From positions 1 to 64,000 of the forward strand of contig JAWKKG010000002.1 in NCBI GenBank assembly GCA_041393395.1: a stretch of 64,000 bases of DNA. The letters are read 5' to 3'. Positions 52,344 through 60,303 of this stretch are shown piece after piece; within the stretch, counting starts at the first letter, position 1; every line of letters starts with the position of its first letter. The position numbers were made by a program, and so were the translations under genes. The notes below the pieces were generated by a model. It was not told where the DNA came from, searched no databases, and saw only the letters and a list, made by a program, of their open reading frames with translations. The stretch is from JAGQIB01 sp041393395 (lineage in GTDB: Bacteria; ARS69).

Positions 52344-53122
52344 TCGAACCGGCCGGGCGCGGACGAGACTTCCGATCCGTCCTCGCGTCGGGCGCGCACG
52401 ATCCAGTGCAACTCGTGCGCCCCCTCGCCGAAGCGCTGCGAGATCTCCGCGCCGGGCAACAGCCAAGATGCCTCCTCCGTGGGGCCTAGCTCCGCGACGG
52501 TCGTTCCCGCCACGTCGACCAGCACGACGTGATACGAACGGGCGCCGGCGACCGGCCCCCACGCGAATCGTACGTCGCCTCGGAGGTTCTCGTCTTCCTT
52601 CGGGGTGATCCGCTCGATCTGTTGCGCGCTCGCCGACGCGTGGGGATTCGTGCGCAGCTCCGCGCCGCGCTCCGGAGTGGACTCGCGGAGCACGAGCGCC
52701 ACGAGCAACGTCGCCGCGGCGGCGCCGAGGAGGGCCGGGGTGGGTGAGGCGAGGAGCTCGCGCATCCGCCGGAAGATCCCGGGATCCTGCGAGCGCGACG
52801 ACGGGACGCCGGCCGCCCGCACCTCGCGCAGCAACTCGCTCGGCGGGGTCGCGGCGAGGTCCGGCACGTCCTCGAGCGCCGCGCGGAGCTCGCCGAAGGC
52901 GCGGGCGAGTGCGGGATCCTCGGTGAGGCGACGCCGAGCCCGCGCGGCGTCCTCTCCGGAGAGCGTGCCGTCCAGCAGGCCGAGCAGCTCCTCGTCCAGC
53001 TCGTCGAGCTCGGCCGGGGTGCCGTCGCCGGAGGAGCGGGTCGCATCGCTCCAGGCGGACAGCAGGAAGGCCGTCTCGGGAAAGTCGCGCTCGGGAGATC
53101 GATCGTCGGGTCGGGTCGTCAT
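52322..53122 (-). CDS. single-pass membrane anti-sigma-factor-like protein
   Basis: The 266-residue protein has an acidic, helical cytoplasmic part (1-127; LDGTLSGEDAARARRRL, LARAFGELRAALED), one membrane helix (about 128-146) and an extracytoplasmic domain (about 180-266) resembling a fibronectin-type or FecR-like fold (DVRFAWGPVAGARSYHVVLV, ELHWIVRARREDG). The zinc Cys/His of ZAS anti-sigma factors is absent. It is inferred to be an anti-sigma factor because it overlaps the stop of an ECF-type sigma gene (ATGA) and has the right topology. It could also be a passive anchor. Confidence 0.65.
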   Translation of the reverse strand: MTTRPDDRSPERDFPETAFLLSAWSDATRSSGDGTPAELDELDEELLGLLDGTLSGEDAARARRRLTEDPALARAFGELRAALEDVPDLAATPPSELLREVRAAGVPSSRSQDPGIFRRMRELLASPTPALLGAAAATLLVALVLRESTPERGAELRTNPHASASAQQIERITPKEDENLRGDVRFAWGPVAGARSYHVVLVDVAGTTVAELGPTEEASWLLPGAEISQRFGEGAHELHWIVRARREDGSEVSSAPGRFEWSAVTP

Positions 53123-53871
53123 GGTTCCCTCTCGTCCGGATCGGACACGCCCGCGGCGGCATTTTGAAACAGGGCGGCCCGAAACGTCTCCGCCGCCTCG
53201 GAGAAGGCCCGTTCGTCCCAGTCGGCCGACTCGCGGGCGCGAGCGAGGGCGGCACACTTGCCGAGCGCCTTGCGGAGCCGGTACGCCGCGTCGTTCGTGT
53301 CGCGCGCGCCGATCGCCTCGGCGAGCTCGCGGAGTTTGAGGCCACCGGCGAAGCGCAGGGTGAGGATCTCGCGATCCGCGGGCTCGAGTGCCGCCAGTGC
53401 GTCGCGGGCGGCGTGCCGGCCGACACCCACGGCCCAGGTCTCCCGCCGCGTCGTGGCCGCGAGGTCCTCCTCGGCCCGGGCCTCGCCCTCCAGCCGCTCC
53501 CGCGACGTCGCCTCCACGCCCTTGCGCCGGTAGAGACGGAAGCGCTCCGTCTTCACGACCCGGAACAGGTAGGTGCGGAAATCGCAGCGGCCCTCGAACG
53601 CCCGGAGCCGCCGGAAGTCCTCCGAGCGGAGCCGCTCGAACACTCCGCGGAATACCTCCGCGGAGAACTCCTCGGGGTCCGGGTGACCCTGCGCGAACTT
53701 CAGCGCCAGGGACCAGACGAACTTGGAGTATTTCTCGACAAAGAGCTGCCAACCTTTTGCGGGATCGGTGGTTAGCATTCCTTGGATGTCGGAGAACTCG
53801 AGCCCGGACCGGGAGTCCTCGAGCCGCGCGAGTCGGTCCAGAAATTCCCGGACGGGGCGTTCCTGAGCCAT
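53119..53871 (-). CDS. ECF-type RNA polymerase sigma factor
   Basis: The 250-residue protein has a sigma-2 region at about 42-120 (WQLFVEKYSKFVWSLALKF, DFRTYLFRVVKTERFRLYRR) and a sigma-4 region at about 155-215 (LAALEPADREILTLRFAGG, RELAEAIGA, YRLRKALGK). A 40-residue N-terminal extension and a C-terminal tail make it longer than most ECF factors. The ATG at 53871 is preferred over one 13 codons upstream because the promoter and spacing fit. It is first in the sigma / anti-sigma-like / CHAT operon. Confidence 0.85.
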   Translation of the reverse strand: MAQERPVREFLDRLARLEDSRSGLEFSDIQGMLTTDPAKGWQLFVEKYSKFVWSLALKFAQGHPDPEEFSAEVFRGVFERLRSEDFRRLRAFEGRCDFRTYLFRVVKTERFRLYRRKGVEATSRERLEGEARAEEDLAATTRRETWAVGVGRHAARDALAALEPADREILTLRFAGGLKLRELAEAIGARDTNDAAYRLRKALGKCAALARARESADWDERAFSEAAETFRAALFQNAAAGVSDPDEREP

Positions 53872-53900
53872 ACGCGGGCCTCCGGTCGATCGCCGCGGCG

Positions 53901-53929
53901 AGGGTATCATGCGATCCGGGTGCGGTCAC
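53901..53929 (-). promoter_or_regulatory. sigma-70-like promoter of the sigma-CHAT operon
   Basis: On the minus strand GTGACC (53929-53924) and TACCCT (53906-53901) are 17 bases apart, about 30 bases ahead of the sigma gene ATG. The form is nearly the same as the gap promoter (TTGACC-N17-TACCCT), so basal transcription looks housekeeping rather than self-activated. Confidence 0.5.
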
Positions 53930-54051
53930 CCGAGGAGCCGCCGCGGCGATCCTCCCGCTTGCCCATCAAGTCGATGCCGGGAAACGTCGATCCTTTGTCA
54001 GGATTGGGCGGCTTTGCCGGGAGCCCGGGGCAGGCGAGGAGTGGGGGCGTG

Positions 54052-57000
54052 ATGGCCGGAATCCACGAGAGCGGCGCGGGCTCGCGGTCCTCGTTCGAGG
54101 ATTCGCTCGCGTTCCTCGTGTTGTTCTCGGAAGAGCTGCTCGATCTCGTGCCCGACGGGATCGGCGTGCTGGATGAGCAGCTCCGCGTGCGCGCGGCGAA
54201 CCACGCGTTCCTCCGCGCGTTCGAGTTCGACTCCCTCGAGTCCGCCCGCGGCGTTTCCCTCGCCGAGGATCCCCTGATGCGCGTGCCGCTGCCCGACTGG
54301 CGCGACGCGCCGCTGCGCGAGATCGTGCCGGAGCTGCTTGCACGGGACGAGTCGGTCTCGCTGAACGCGGTGGAAGTACGGCATCCCGCGAGCGGCGAGC
54401 TTCGAACGTGGTCCCTGAAGGTCGTCCCCTGGGATACGGAGGACCCGCGCTTCCGGCGGCTGCTCCTCTGGGTCCACCCCTGGACCGACCGCCGGCCGGC
54501 GGATGCGTCGCCGGCACCGGACGTCACGTCGCCTGAGTTCCCGGCAGAGCACCTCGCGCCCGACGCGGAAGGGCTCGCCCCGCCGGCGGAGCACCCCGCG
54601 CCCGACGCCGACGAGCCCGTCCCGCCGGCGGAGGTCTCCGCGCCGGGCGGCGCGGCGTCGGAGGAGACGTCCCCGGAGGATGCCGCCGAGCTGTTCCGCC
54701 TGACGAACCTCACCGCCCGCCTGCTCGAGACGTTGCCCGTGGGGATCGCGGTCCTCGACGGAGCGAGGCACGTGAAGGCGGCGAGCCACCGGCTCGAGAC
54801 TCTCTTCGGCCGGGCGTTTCGCCGACACGGCCCGGGAGACCGCCACCTGTTCGCCGTGTTCCCGGAGCTGCGGGATCCGGCGTTCGACGCGTGGCTGGCC
54901 GGATCCCCCACCGATCGATTCTCTCACCCGGCGATTCCGCCGGGAGACCCCACTGTCCGATTCGAAGTCGAGGTCCAGTCCACGGGCTCCGTGGACGATG
55001 AAGGAACCGAGACCTTACTCGTCTTCCACGAGGTCGAAGCCATGCAACCCACGCCGTCCGCGCCCGAACCGACGGTCGGAGGCCCGACTCCGGTCGGCCC
55101 CGCCGCCATTCTCGCCTCCGACAACCTCGGCCGCTGGCCGCAAGCGCCTTCCGATCGGCTGCTGATCGTGGAAGCCGACTCCTGGACGCGGATGGTGCTG
55201 TCGGACGCGCTCCGCGAGGGCGGATTCGAGGATCTCGTGTTCTGCGAGAACCCGGCCGCGGTGTTCGACACCCAGGATCCGGCCGCATTCGCCGTGATCC
55301 TCGTGGGGCTCGACGGCGACACGAGCGGACTCCGTGCGCTGTGCGAGAGACTCGTGCGCGACGCCGCGCGCGTTCCGGTGCTCGGCATCACGGATCGTAC
55401 GGCCGAGGACGCGTTCGAGGTCGTGGGAGACGCGGCGCTCGCCGGCGTGCTGCCCGGCCTGCGGGGCAAGGAGCTGCGCGAGGTCGTGGCCGGCCTGATG
55501 CGGCGGGGCGCCGCGGAAGACGCGGCCGGATTCCCGGCCGAAGACGTCGCGCCGGATCTGACCATGGCGGCGGAGGGTGCGGAGAAGGCGGACGCGTTCG
55601 AGGTCGTGGTGCTGGGCGCCGGCGACGCCGACGTCTCCGTGCTGCGCATGCTCTACCGCGTGCCTCACGTGCGCGTGCGATTCGTGTTCGATCCGGATCC
55701 GGGCGCGTTCGGACTCTCGCTGTCCCAGAATCTCGGCATCCCGGCGATCTCGGGCGGCGTCTCGCTCGAGTTCCAGAACCCGCCCGCCGCCGTGGTGCTC
55801 GCGCGGTCCGGACTCGAGGAGCACCTCGCGCCGCTCGGTCTCGCGGAGGTCCCGCGCGTCACGCGTGACGAGCTGGAGCTGTTCCTCGTCGATCCCGCGT
55901 CGTACCTGGACGTCGAGAACGGCGCGGAGCGGGAGGCCGACGCCGGGGAAGCGGCGACGGAAGCCGTCGTCACCGAACCCGCCCGCGACGACTGGAGGGA
56001 GGACTCGCGTCCCGAAGACGAGCCCGTCGAGCCGACGGCCGACTGGGACACGGCGGGCGACGACGGAACCGATCACGCACGGGCCGAGGCGCCCGCGACG
56101 GACACGGAGCCGAGCGCGCCCGCCGACGCATTCGAGGACTGGACCTCCGCCTTCGAGACGACGTCCGCTCCCGATCCCGCGCCGCCCGCGGAGGCGACGA
56201 ACGAGCCGGCGCCGGAGCCGCCGCCCGCGGCCGCCGCGGCGCCGCGTCCCGCCCCGGCGATTCCGCCGGCCCCGGCGGCTCGTCCGCGCCCGACCACGCC
56301 GCTGCCCGCGCCGCCGCCGAAGCGCCCGGAGCTCGGCGCGTTCGCGGACCCGTTCTCCCCGGACTTCGCGGTCAGCGCGGGGCTGCCGGAGGACGACGAA
56401 CCGGTGCGTCCGAACGCCCGGGTGGAATCGCTGCTCGAAGCGCTCGAGCTGCTGCTGGACTTCGACCGCTTCTCGTCCCACGTGCTGAAGCTCGCGCTCG
56501 ATCTCACGAACGGCGCGTCCGGCAGCCTGATGCTCCTGCAGGAGGATCGCCGCGCGCTGCGGATCATCGCGGCGGCCGGTCTCTCCGACATCGTCGTGCA
56601 GAAGACCCGGCAGCGAGTCGGCGAGGGGATCGCGGGCCGCGTCGCCGCGGACGGCGAGCCGCTCCTCCTCGTGGGCACGATCGGTGATGAACGCTTCCGC
56701 CAGCGGAGCGAGCGCAAGGAGATCCGCTCTTCGGTGTGCGCGCCCGTGATCGCCGAGGGGCAGGTCATCGGCGTGCTGAACATCAACTCCGATCCGACGA
56801 ATCACCCGTTCGACGAGACGCAGCTTCGCACCGTGGCGGCGCTCGGTCGCCAGCTCGGCAGCCCGCTCGATCGCTCGCGCCAGCTGCGCCGGATGCGCGG
56901 CCGTTCCTTCGAGCTGTCCGTGCGCGCGGAGATCGAAGCGATCGCGTCGTCGCAGGACGACATGGTCAGTCGCATGCGGCGGATCACGGCGCGCCTCGTG

Positions 57001-57930
57001 CAGATGCTCGACATCGACACCTGCGCGATCTGGCTGCTGGACGAGGCGCGCCACGGCCTGACGCTGCGCGCCGTCTCCGGTGTGACCGTGGCGTCGATGG
57101 ATGCGGTGACGGTGCCGGTGGGCACGGGACTCGTGGGCTGGGTCGCGAACAACCTGCGACCGCTCGTCCTGCGGAACTCGGCCGACGACCCGAACGACGC
57201 CACGCGCCTCACGAGCACCGGCGTGCCGATCCGCTGGCACACGGAGCTCGTGGGCGTGCTGGCCGTGGAGTCGACCTCGAAGAACACGACCGACGACGAT
57301 CGACTCGGTCTCCTCGCCTCGGTGGCATCCGTGATCGGCGAGCAGATCGGCGTCTCGCGCGCGTACGAGGACTCGGAGCGGAAGGTCACGATGCTGTCGG
57401 CCCTGTCCGAGCTCGGGGTGGCGTTCGCCGCGGCGCAGGAGAGCTCGAACCTCGCGAAGCTCGTCACGTTCTCGGCGTCGACCGTGCTCGAGTCCGACGT
57501 CGCCACGATCCGGTTCCGGCGCGTGGACGCGCCGAACCCCACCGGCACCCACGACTTCGAGCTGCTCGCCTCCCACGGCGGGTCGATCGGGGGCGTGGGC
57601 GATCCGCTCGGGGATCTCGAGGAGTACATCACGCGTGAAGTGATCGCGAAGCGGAACCCGTGCCGCGACGCCGACCTGCCGCTGCAGGACATCGAGCCGC
57701 TCATGCAGCGGTCGAACGTCGCGTCGTTCCTCGGCGCGCCGATGATGTCCGGGCGGGACCTCGTGGGCGTGGTGGTGGTGTACCGCGTGCAGGACGCGAT
57801 CGGACGCAACGTCGGCTATCGCGACGAGGAGATCGAGATCGCGATGCGTCTCGCCGACTACGCCGCGGCCGCCGCGGCCCGGTTCGTCGGCGCGACGGAG
57901 CCGGACGACGACTACGACGCGCAGCACTAG
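54052..57930 (+). CDS. multi-domain PAS/GAF sensor scaffold without an output domain
   Basis: The 1292-residue cytoplasmic protein has PAS-like 1 (about 20-143), PAS-like 2 (about 213-326), and a degenerate receiver (about 368-484; LLIVEADSW, but VILVGLDGDTSG where the phospho-Asp should be). A Rossmann-like domain follows (about 514-616; VVVLGAGDADVSVL, LGIPAISGG), then a Pro/Ala/Glu-rich linker (about 621-783), GAF1 (about 795-943), GAF2 (about 963-1106) and GAF3 (about 1111-1280). No kinase, GGDEF, EAL, HD or DNA-binding domain is present. ATG 54052 is the most likely start; an upstream in-frame ATG at about 53974 is possible. It is followed by an HDOD gene and an orphan DHp gene, which may supply outputs. 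Confidence 0.8.
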   Translation: MAGIHESGAGSRSSFEDSLAFLVLFSEELLDLVPDGIGVLDEQLRVRAANHAFLRAFEFDSLESARGVSLAEDPLMRVPLPDWRDAPLREIVPELLARDESVSLNAVEVRHPASGELRTWSLKVVPWDTEDPRFRRLLLWVHPWTDRRPADASPAPDVTSPEFPAEHLAPDAEGLAPPAEHPAPDADEPVPPAEVSAPGGAASEETSPEDAAELFRLTNLTARLLETLPVGIAVLDGARHVKAASHRLETLFGRAFRRHGPGDRHLFAVFPELRDPAFDAWLAGSPTDRFSHPAIPPGDPTVRFEVEVQSTGSVDDEGTETLLVFHEVEAMQPTPSAPEPTVGGPTPVGPAAILASDNLGRWPQAPSDRLLIVEADSWTRMVLSDALREGGFEDLVFCENPAAVFDTQDPAAFAVILVGLDGDTSGLRALCERLVRDAARVPVLGITDRTAEDAFEVVGDAALAGVLPGLRGKELREVVAGLMRRGAAEDAAGFPAEDVAPDLTMAAEGAEKADAFEVVVLGAGDADVSVLRMLYRVPHVRVRFVFDPDPGAFGLSLSQNLGIPAISGGVSLEFQNPPAAVVLARSGLEEHLAPLGLAEVPRVTRDELELFLVDPASYLDVENGAEREADAGEAATEAVVTEPARDDWREDSRPEDEPVEPTADWDTAGDDGTDHARAEAPATDTEPSAPADAFEDWTSAFETTSAPDPAPPAEATNEPAPEPPPAAAAAPRPAPAIPPAPAARPRPTTPLPAPPPKRPELGAFADPFSPDFAVSAGLPEDDEPVRPNARVESLLEALELLLDFDRFSSHVLKLALDLTNGASGSLMLLQEDRRALRIIAAAGLSDIVVQKTRQRVGEGIAGRVAADGEPLLLVGTIGDERFRQRSERKEIRSSVCAPVIAEGQVIGVLNINSDPTNHPFDETQLRTVAALGRQLGSPLDRSRQLRRMRGRSFELSVRAEIEAIASSQDDMVSRMRRITARLVQMLDIDTCAIWLLDEARHGLTLRAVSGVTVASMDAVTVPVGTGLVGWVANNLRPLVLRNSADDPNDATRLTSTGVPIRWHTELVGVLAVESTSKNTTDDDRLGLLASVASVIGEQIGVSRAYEDSERKVTMLSALSELGVAFAAAQESSNLAKLVTFSASTVLESDVATIRFRRVDAPNPTGTHDFELLASHGGSIGGVGDPLGDLEEYITREVIAKRNPCRDADLPLQDIEPLMQRSNVASFLGAPMMSGRDLVGVVVVYRVQDAIGRNVGYRDEEIEIAMRLADYAAAAAARFVGATEPDDDYDAQH

Positions 57931-57939
57931 GGGCCTCGC

Positions 57940-58818
57940 TTGGAATCGAACCTCACGCTCGCCGAACGCACGCGGCGTCGACTCGATCGGGTCGACGACG
58001 TTCCGACGTTGCCTCCCGTGCTGCTCATGGTGTGGGAGCTCACCGGCCGCTCGGACTCGTCGGCGGCGGATCTCGCGCGCGCGATCGGCTCGGATCCCGG
58101 ACTGACGGGGGCCGTGCTCCGTCTCGCGAACTCCGCGTACTTCGGCTTCCCGCGCAAGATCGGCACCGTGAAGCAGGCGATCGTCGTGCTGGGCTTCGAC
58201 ACGGTGCGCAGTCTCGCGACCGGCGCCTCCGTGATGCGCGCGCTCGGACCGAGCTCGCCGAGCGGCATGGATGCAGGCGAGTTCCTGCGTCACTCCATGG
58301 TCACCGCGATGGCCGCGCGTCTGCTCGTGGAGCGTCGCTGGCGGGAGCTCGCCGGATCGGCGTTCTGCGGCGGGGTGCTGCACGATCTCGGCAAACTCGT
58401 GATCGCGGAGTACCTCGCCGAAGCGAACGCGGAGATCGGTTCCCGCGTGGCGGGCGGTGCCTTGCGCGAGGACGCCGAACGCGAGACGCTGGGGATGACT
58501 CACGCGGAGATCGGCGGCTGGTTTGCGGACCGCTGGAGCCTGCCGGAAGAGCTGGCCGCCGCGGTGAGATGGCACCATGATCCGGCCGGAGCCGGCGATC
58601 GCGAACGCTTCGCGGCCGCGGTTCACGTGGGAGACGTGCTGGCCCATCGGGTCGGCGCGGGCGGGAGCGGACGGACGGAGCCGCCTGCCCTCCGTCCGGA
58701 GGCTTGCACGATTCTCGGCCTCCCCGCGGACGAGCTCGGGGAGTGGACGGAACGCGTGGCTGCCCTGACGGTCGAGATGCCGTCGGCGGAGGCCGCGCTC
58801 GGCCTGGGGGCGAAATGA
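57940..58818 (+). CDS. HDOD-domain signalling protein
   Basis: The 292-residue protein has an HDOD domain (residues about 18-215) with VPTLPPVLLMVWELT, LTGAVLRLANSAYFGFPRKI, TVKQAIVVLGFDTVRSL and a retained HD-like metal motif GVLHDLGKLVIAE near 148. A later HHDP follows in VRWHHDPAGAGD. HDOD proteins act in signalling and second-messenger control and often lack catalysis. It starts with TTG at 57940, 9 bases after the GAF scaffold, and overlaps the DHp gene (ATGA). Confidence 0.88.
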   Translation: MESNLTLAERTRRRLDRVDDVPTLPPVLLMVWELTGRSDSSAADLARAIGSDPGLTGAVLRLANSAYFGFPRKIGTVKQAIVVLGFDTVRSLATGASVMRALGPSSPSGMDAGEFLRHSMVTAMAARLLVERRWRELAGSAFCGGVLHDLGKLVIAEYLAEANAEIGSRVAGGALREDAERETLGMTHAEIGGWFADRWSLPEELAAAVRWHHDPAGAGDRERFAAAVHVGDVLAHRVGAGGSGRTEPPALRPEACTILGLPADELGEWTERVAALTVEMPSAEAALGLGAK

Positions 58819-59072
58819 GCGACTCGACCTCGGCGACGCCGCCACCGGCGTCGGATGATCGGGCCACCCGGATGGGAGAGGAGGCCCGCCGCATCGGACA
58901 CGATCTCAACAACGTGCTCGGCGTGATCGGCGGCCGAGCCGAGCTCCTCCGCATGCACCTGGACCGTGGCAACGTGGACGGCGCCCGCAAGGGCGTCGAC
59001 GTCATCCTGGAGCAGATGGACCGGCTCCGGCAGCTCTCCGACGAGATCCGCGACCTCCGCCACACGGAATGA
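58815..59072 (+). CDS. stand-alone histidine-phosphotransfer (DHp) mini-protein
   Basis: The protein has 85 residues. After a disordered 20-residue start, it has an H-box, ARRIGHDLNNVLGVIGGRAE, with the phosphorylatable His near residue 35. This is the HDxNN form typical of HisKA domains in hybrid kinases. A second helix follows (GVDVILEQMDRLRQLSDEIR), which would complete the two-helix hairpin. The chain then stops: there is no ATPase domain, and the next 200 bases hold none in any frame. ATG overlaps the HDOD stop, so the two are co-translated. It might act as a phosphotransferase like Spo0B, or be phosphorylated by an unlinked kinase. Confidence 0.75.
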   Translation: MSDSTSATPPPASDDRATRMGEEARRIGHDLNNVLGVIGGRAELLRMHLDRGNVDGARKGVDVILEQMDRLRQLSDEIRDLRHTE

Positions 59073-59178
59073 TCCGGCCCCGGCCCCGGGGCAATCTCCG
59101 GGAGGCCGGGCCCGCGGCGGCACGTCGCCGCGCCGCCGGGGTCACCGGGCGAAGACCCGGACCACCATCGGCGTCATC

Positions 59179-59207
59179 TTGACCGCCCCGGAACCGCTCG
59201 GTACCCT
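59179..59207 (+). promoter_or_regulatory. sigma-70-like promoter of the gap-pgk-tpiA-secG unit
   Basis: TTGACC (59179-59184) and TACCCT (59202-59207) are 17 bases apart. A leader of about 80 bases precedes the gap ATG. Confidence 0.6.
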
Positions 59208-59292
59208 CCCGGGGCTTCTTTCCCGCATCCCGTCACGAGGCCCCATCGGGGCCGATTGCCCGTTCGGGCGCTCTGCAAGGGGGTAGAGATCC

Positions 59293-60303
59293 ATGTCCGT
59301 GAAGATCGGCATCAACGGCTTCGGCCGCATCGGCCGCCTGGTGTTCCGTGCCCTCGCCCAGAAGAGCGGGGTGGAAGTCGTCGCGGTCAACGATCTCACC
59401 GATACGAAGACGCTGGCCCACCTGCTCAAGTACGACTCCGTGCACAAGCGCTACGCCGGCGAGGTGCGGGCGACGGACGGCGGCATGGAGGTCGACGGGC
59501 GCCACGTGCGCGTGCTGAGCGAGCGGGATCCGGCCGCGCTGCCGTGGAAGCAGCTCGGGGTGGACGTGGTCGTGGAATCGACCGGCTTCTTCACGAAGCG
59601 CGCCGACGCGGCGAAGCATCTCGCGGCCGGCGCGCGCAAGGTCGTCATCTCGGCGCCGTCCAAGGACGCCGACGTGACGGTCGTGGTGGGCGTGAACAGC
59701 GACTCCTACGATCCGGCGAAGCATCAGGTCATCTCCACCGCGAGCTGCACCACGAACTGCCTCGCGCCGGTCGCGAAGGTGCTGGACGACTCGTTCGGCG
59801 TGGAGCGCGGACTCATGACCACGATCCACGCGTACACGAACGACCAGAACATCCTCGATCTGCCGCACAAGGATCTGCGTCGCGCACGGGCCGCGGCGGT
59901 GAGCATGATCCCCACCACGACCGGTGCCGCCCAGGCGGTGGCGCTCGCGCTGCCGCAGCTCAAGGGCAAGCTCACGGGCATGGCCGTGCGCGTTCCCGTG
60001 CCGGACGGCTCGCTCGTGGACTTCACGGCGGTGCTCAAGAAGAGCGTGACCGTCGAGGACGTGAACGCCGCGATGAAGAAGGCGTCGGCCGGGTCGCTCG
60101 CGGGCGTGCTCGAGTACTCCGAGGAGCCGCTGGTCTCGATCGACATCGTGGGCAATCCGCACAGCTCGATCTTCGACGCGCTCTCGACCACGGTGATCGA
60201 CGGCACGCTCGTCAAGGTCGTGAGCTGGTACGACAACGAGTGGGGCTATTCGAACCGGCTCGCCGACATGGTGACCGAGGTCGCGAAGGAGCCCGTCGCG
60301 TAG
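59293..60303 (+). CDS. gap: glyceraldehyde-3-phosphate dehydrogenase
   Basis: The 336-residue glycolytic enzyme has INGFGRIGRLVFRAL for NAD binding and the catalytic Cys152 in STASCTTNCLAP. His is in the MTTIHAYTNDQNI region, and WYDNEWGYSNR is near the C-terminus. The spacing to pgk is zero: the pgk ATG follows the TAG directly. Confidence 0.97.
   Translation: MSVKIGINGFGRIGRLVFRALAQKSGVEVVAVNDLTDTKTLAHLLKYDSVHKRYAGEVRATDGGMEVDGRHVRVLSERDPAALPWKQLGVDVVVESTGFFTKRADAAKHLAAGARKVVISAPSKDADVTVVVGVNSDSYDPAKHQVISTASCTTNCLAPVAKVLDDSFGVERGLMTTIHAYTNDQNILDLPHKDLRRARAAAVSMIPTTTGAAQAVALALPQLKGKLTGMAVRVPVPDGSLVDFTAVLKKSVTVEDVNAAMKKASAGSLAGVLEYSEEPLVSIDIVGNPHSSIFDALSTTVIDGTLVKVVSWYDNEWGYSNRLADMVTEVAKEPVA

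Noticed and set aside
55015..58845. A minus-strand open frame of over 1200 codons opposite the GAF scaffold and HDOD genes
   Set aside because: Same GC-driven artefact; no domain, start context or signal, and it opposes genes with clear motifs.
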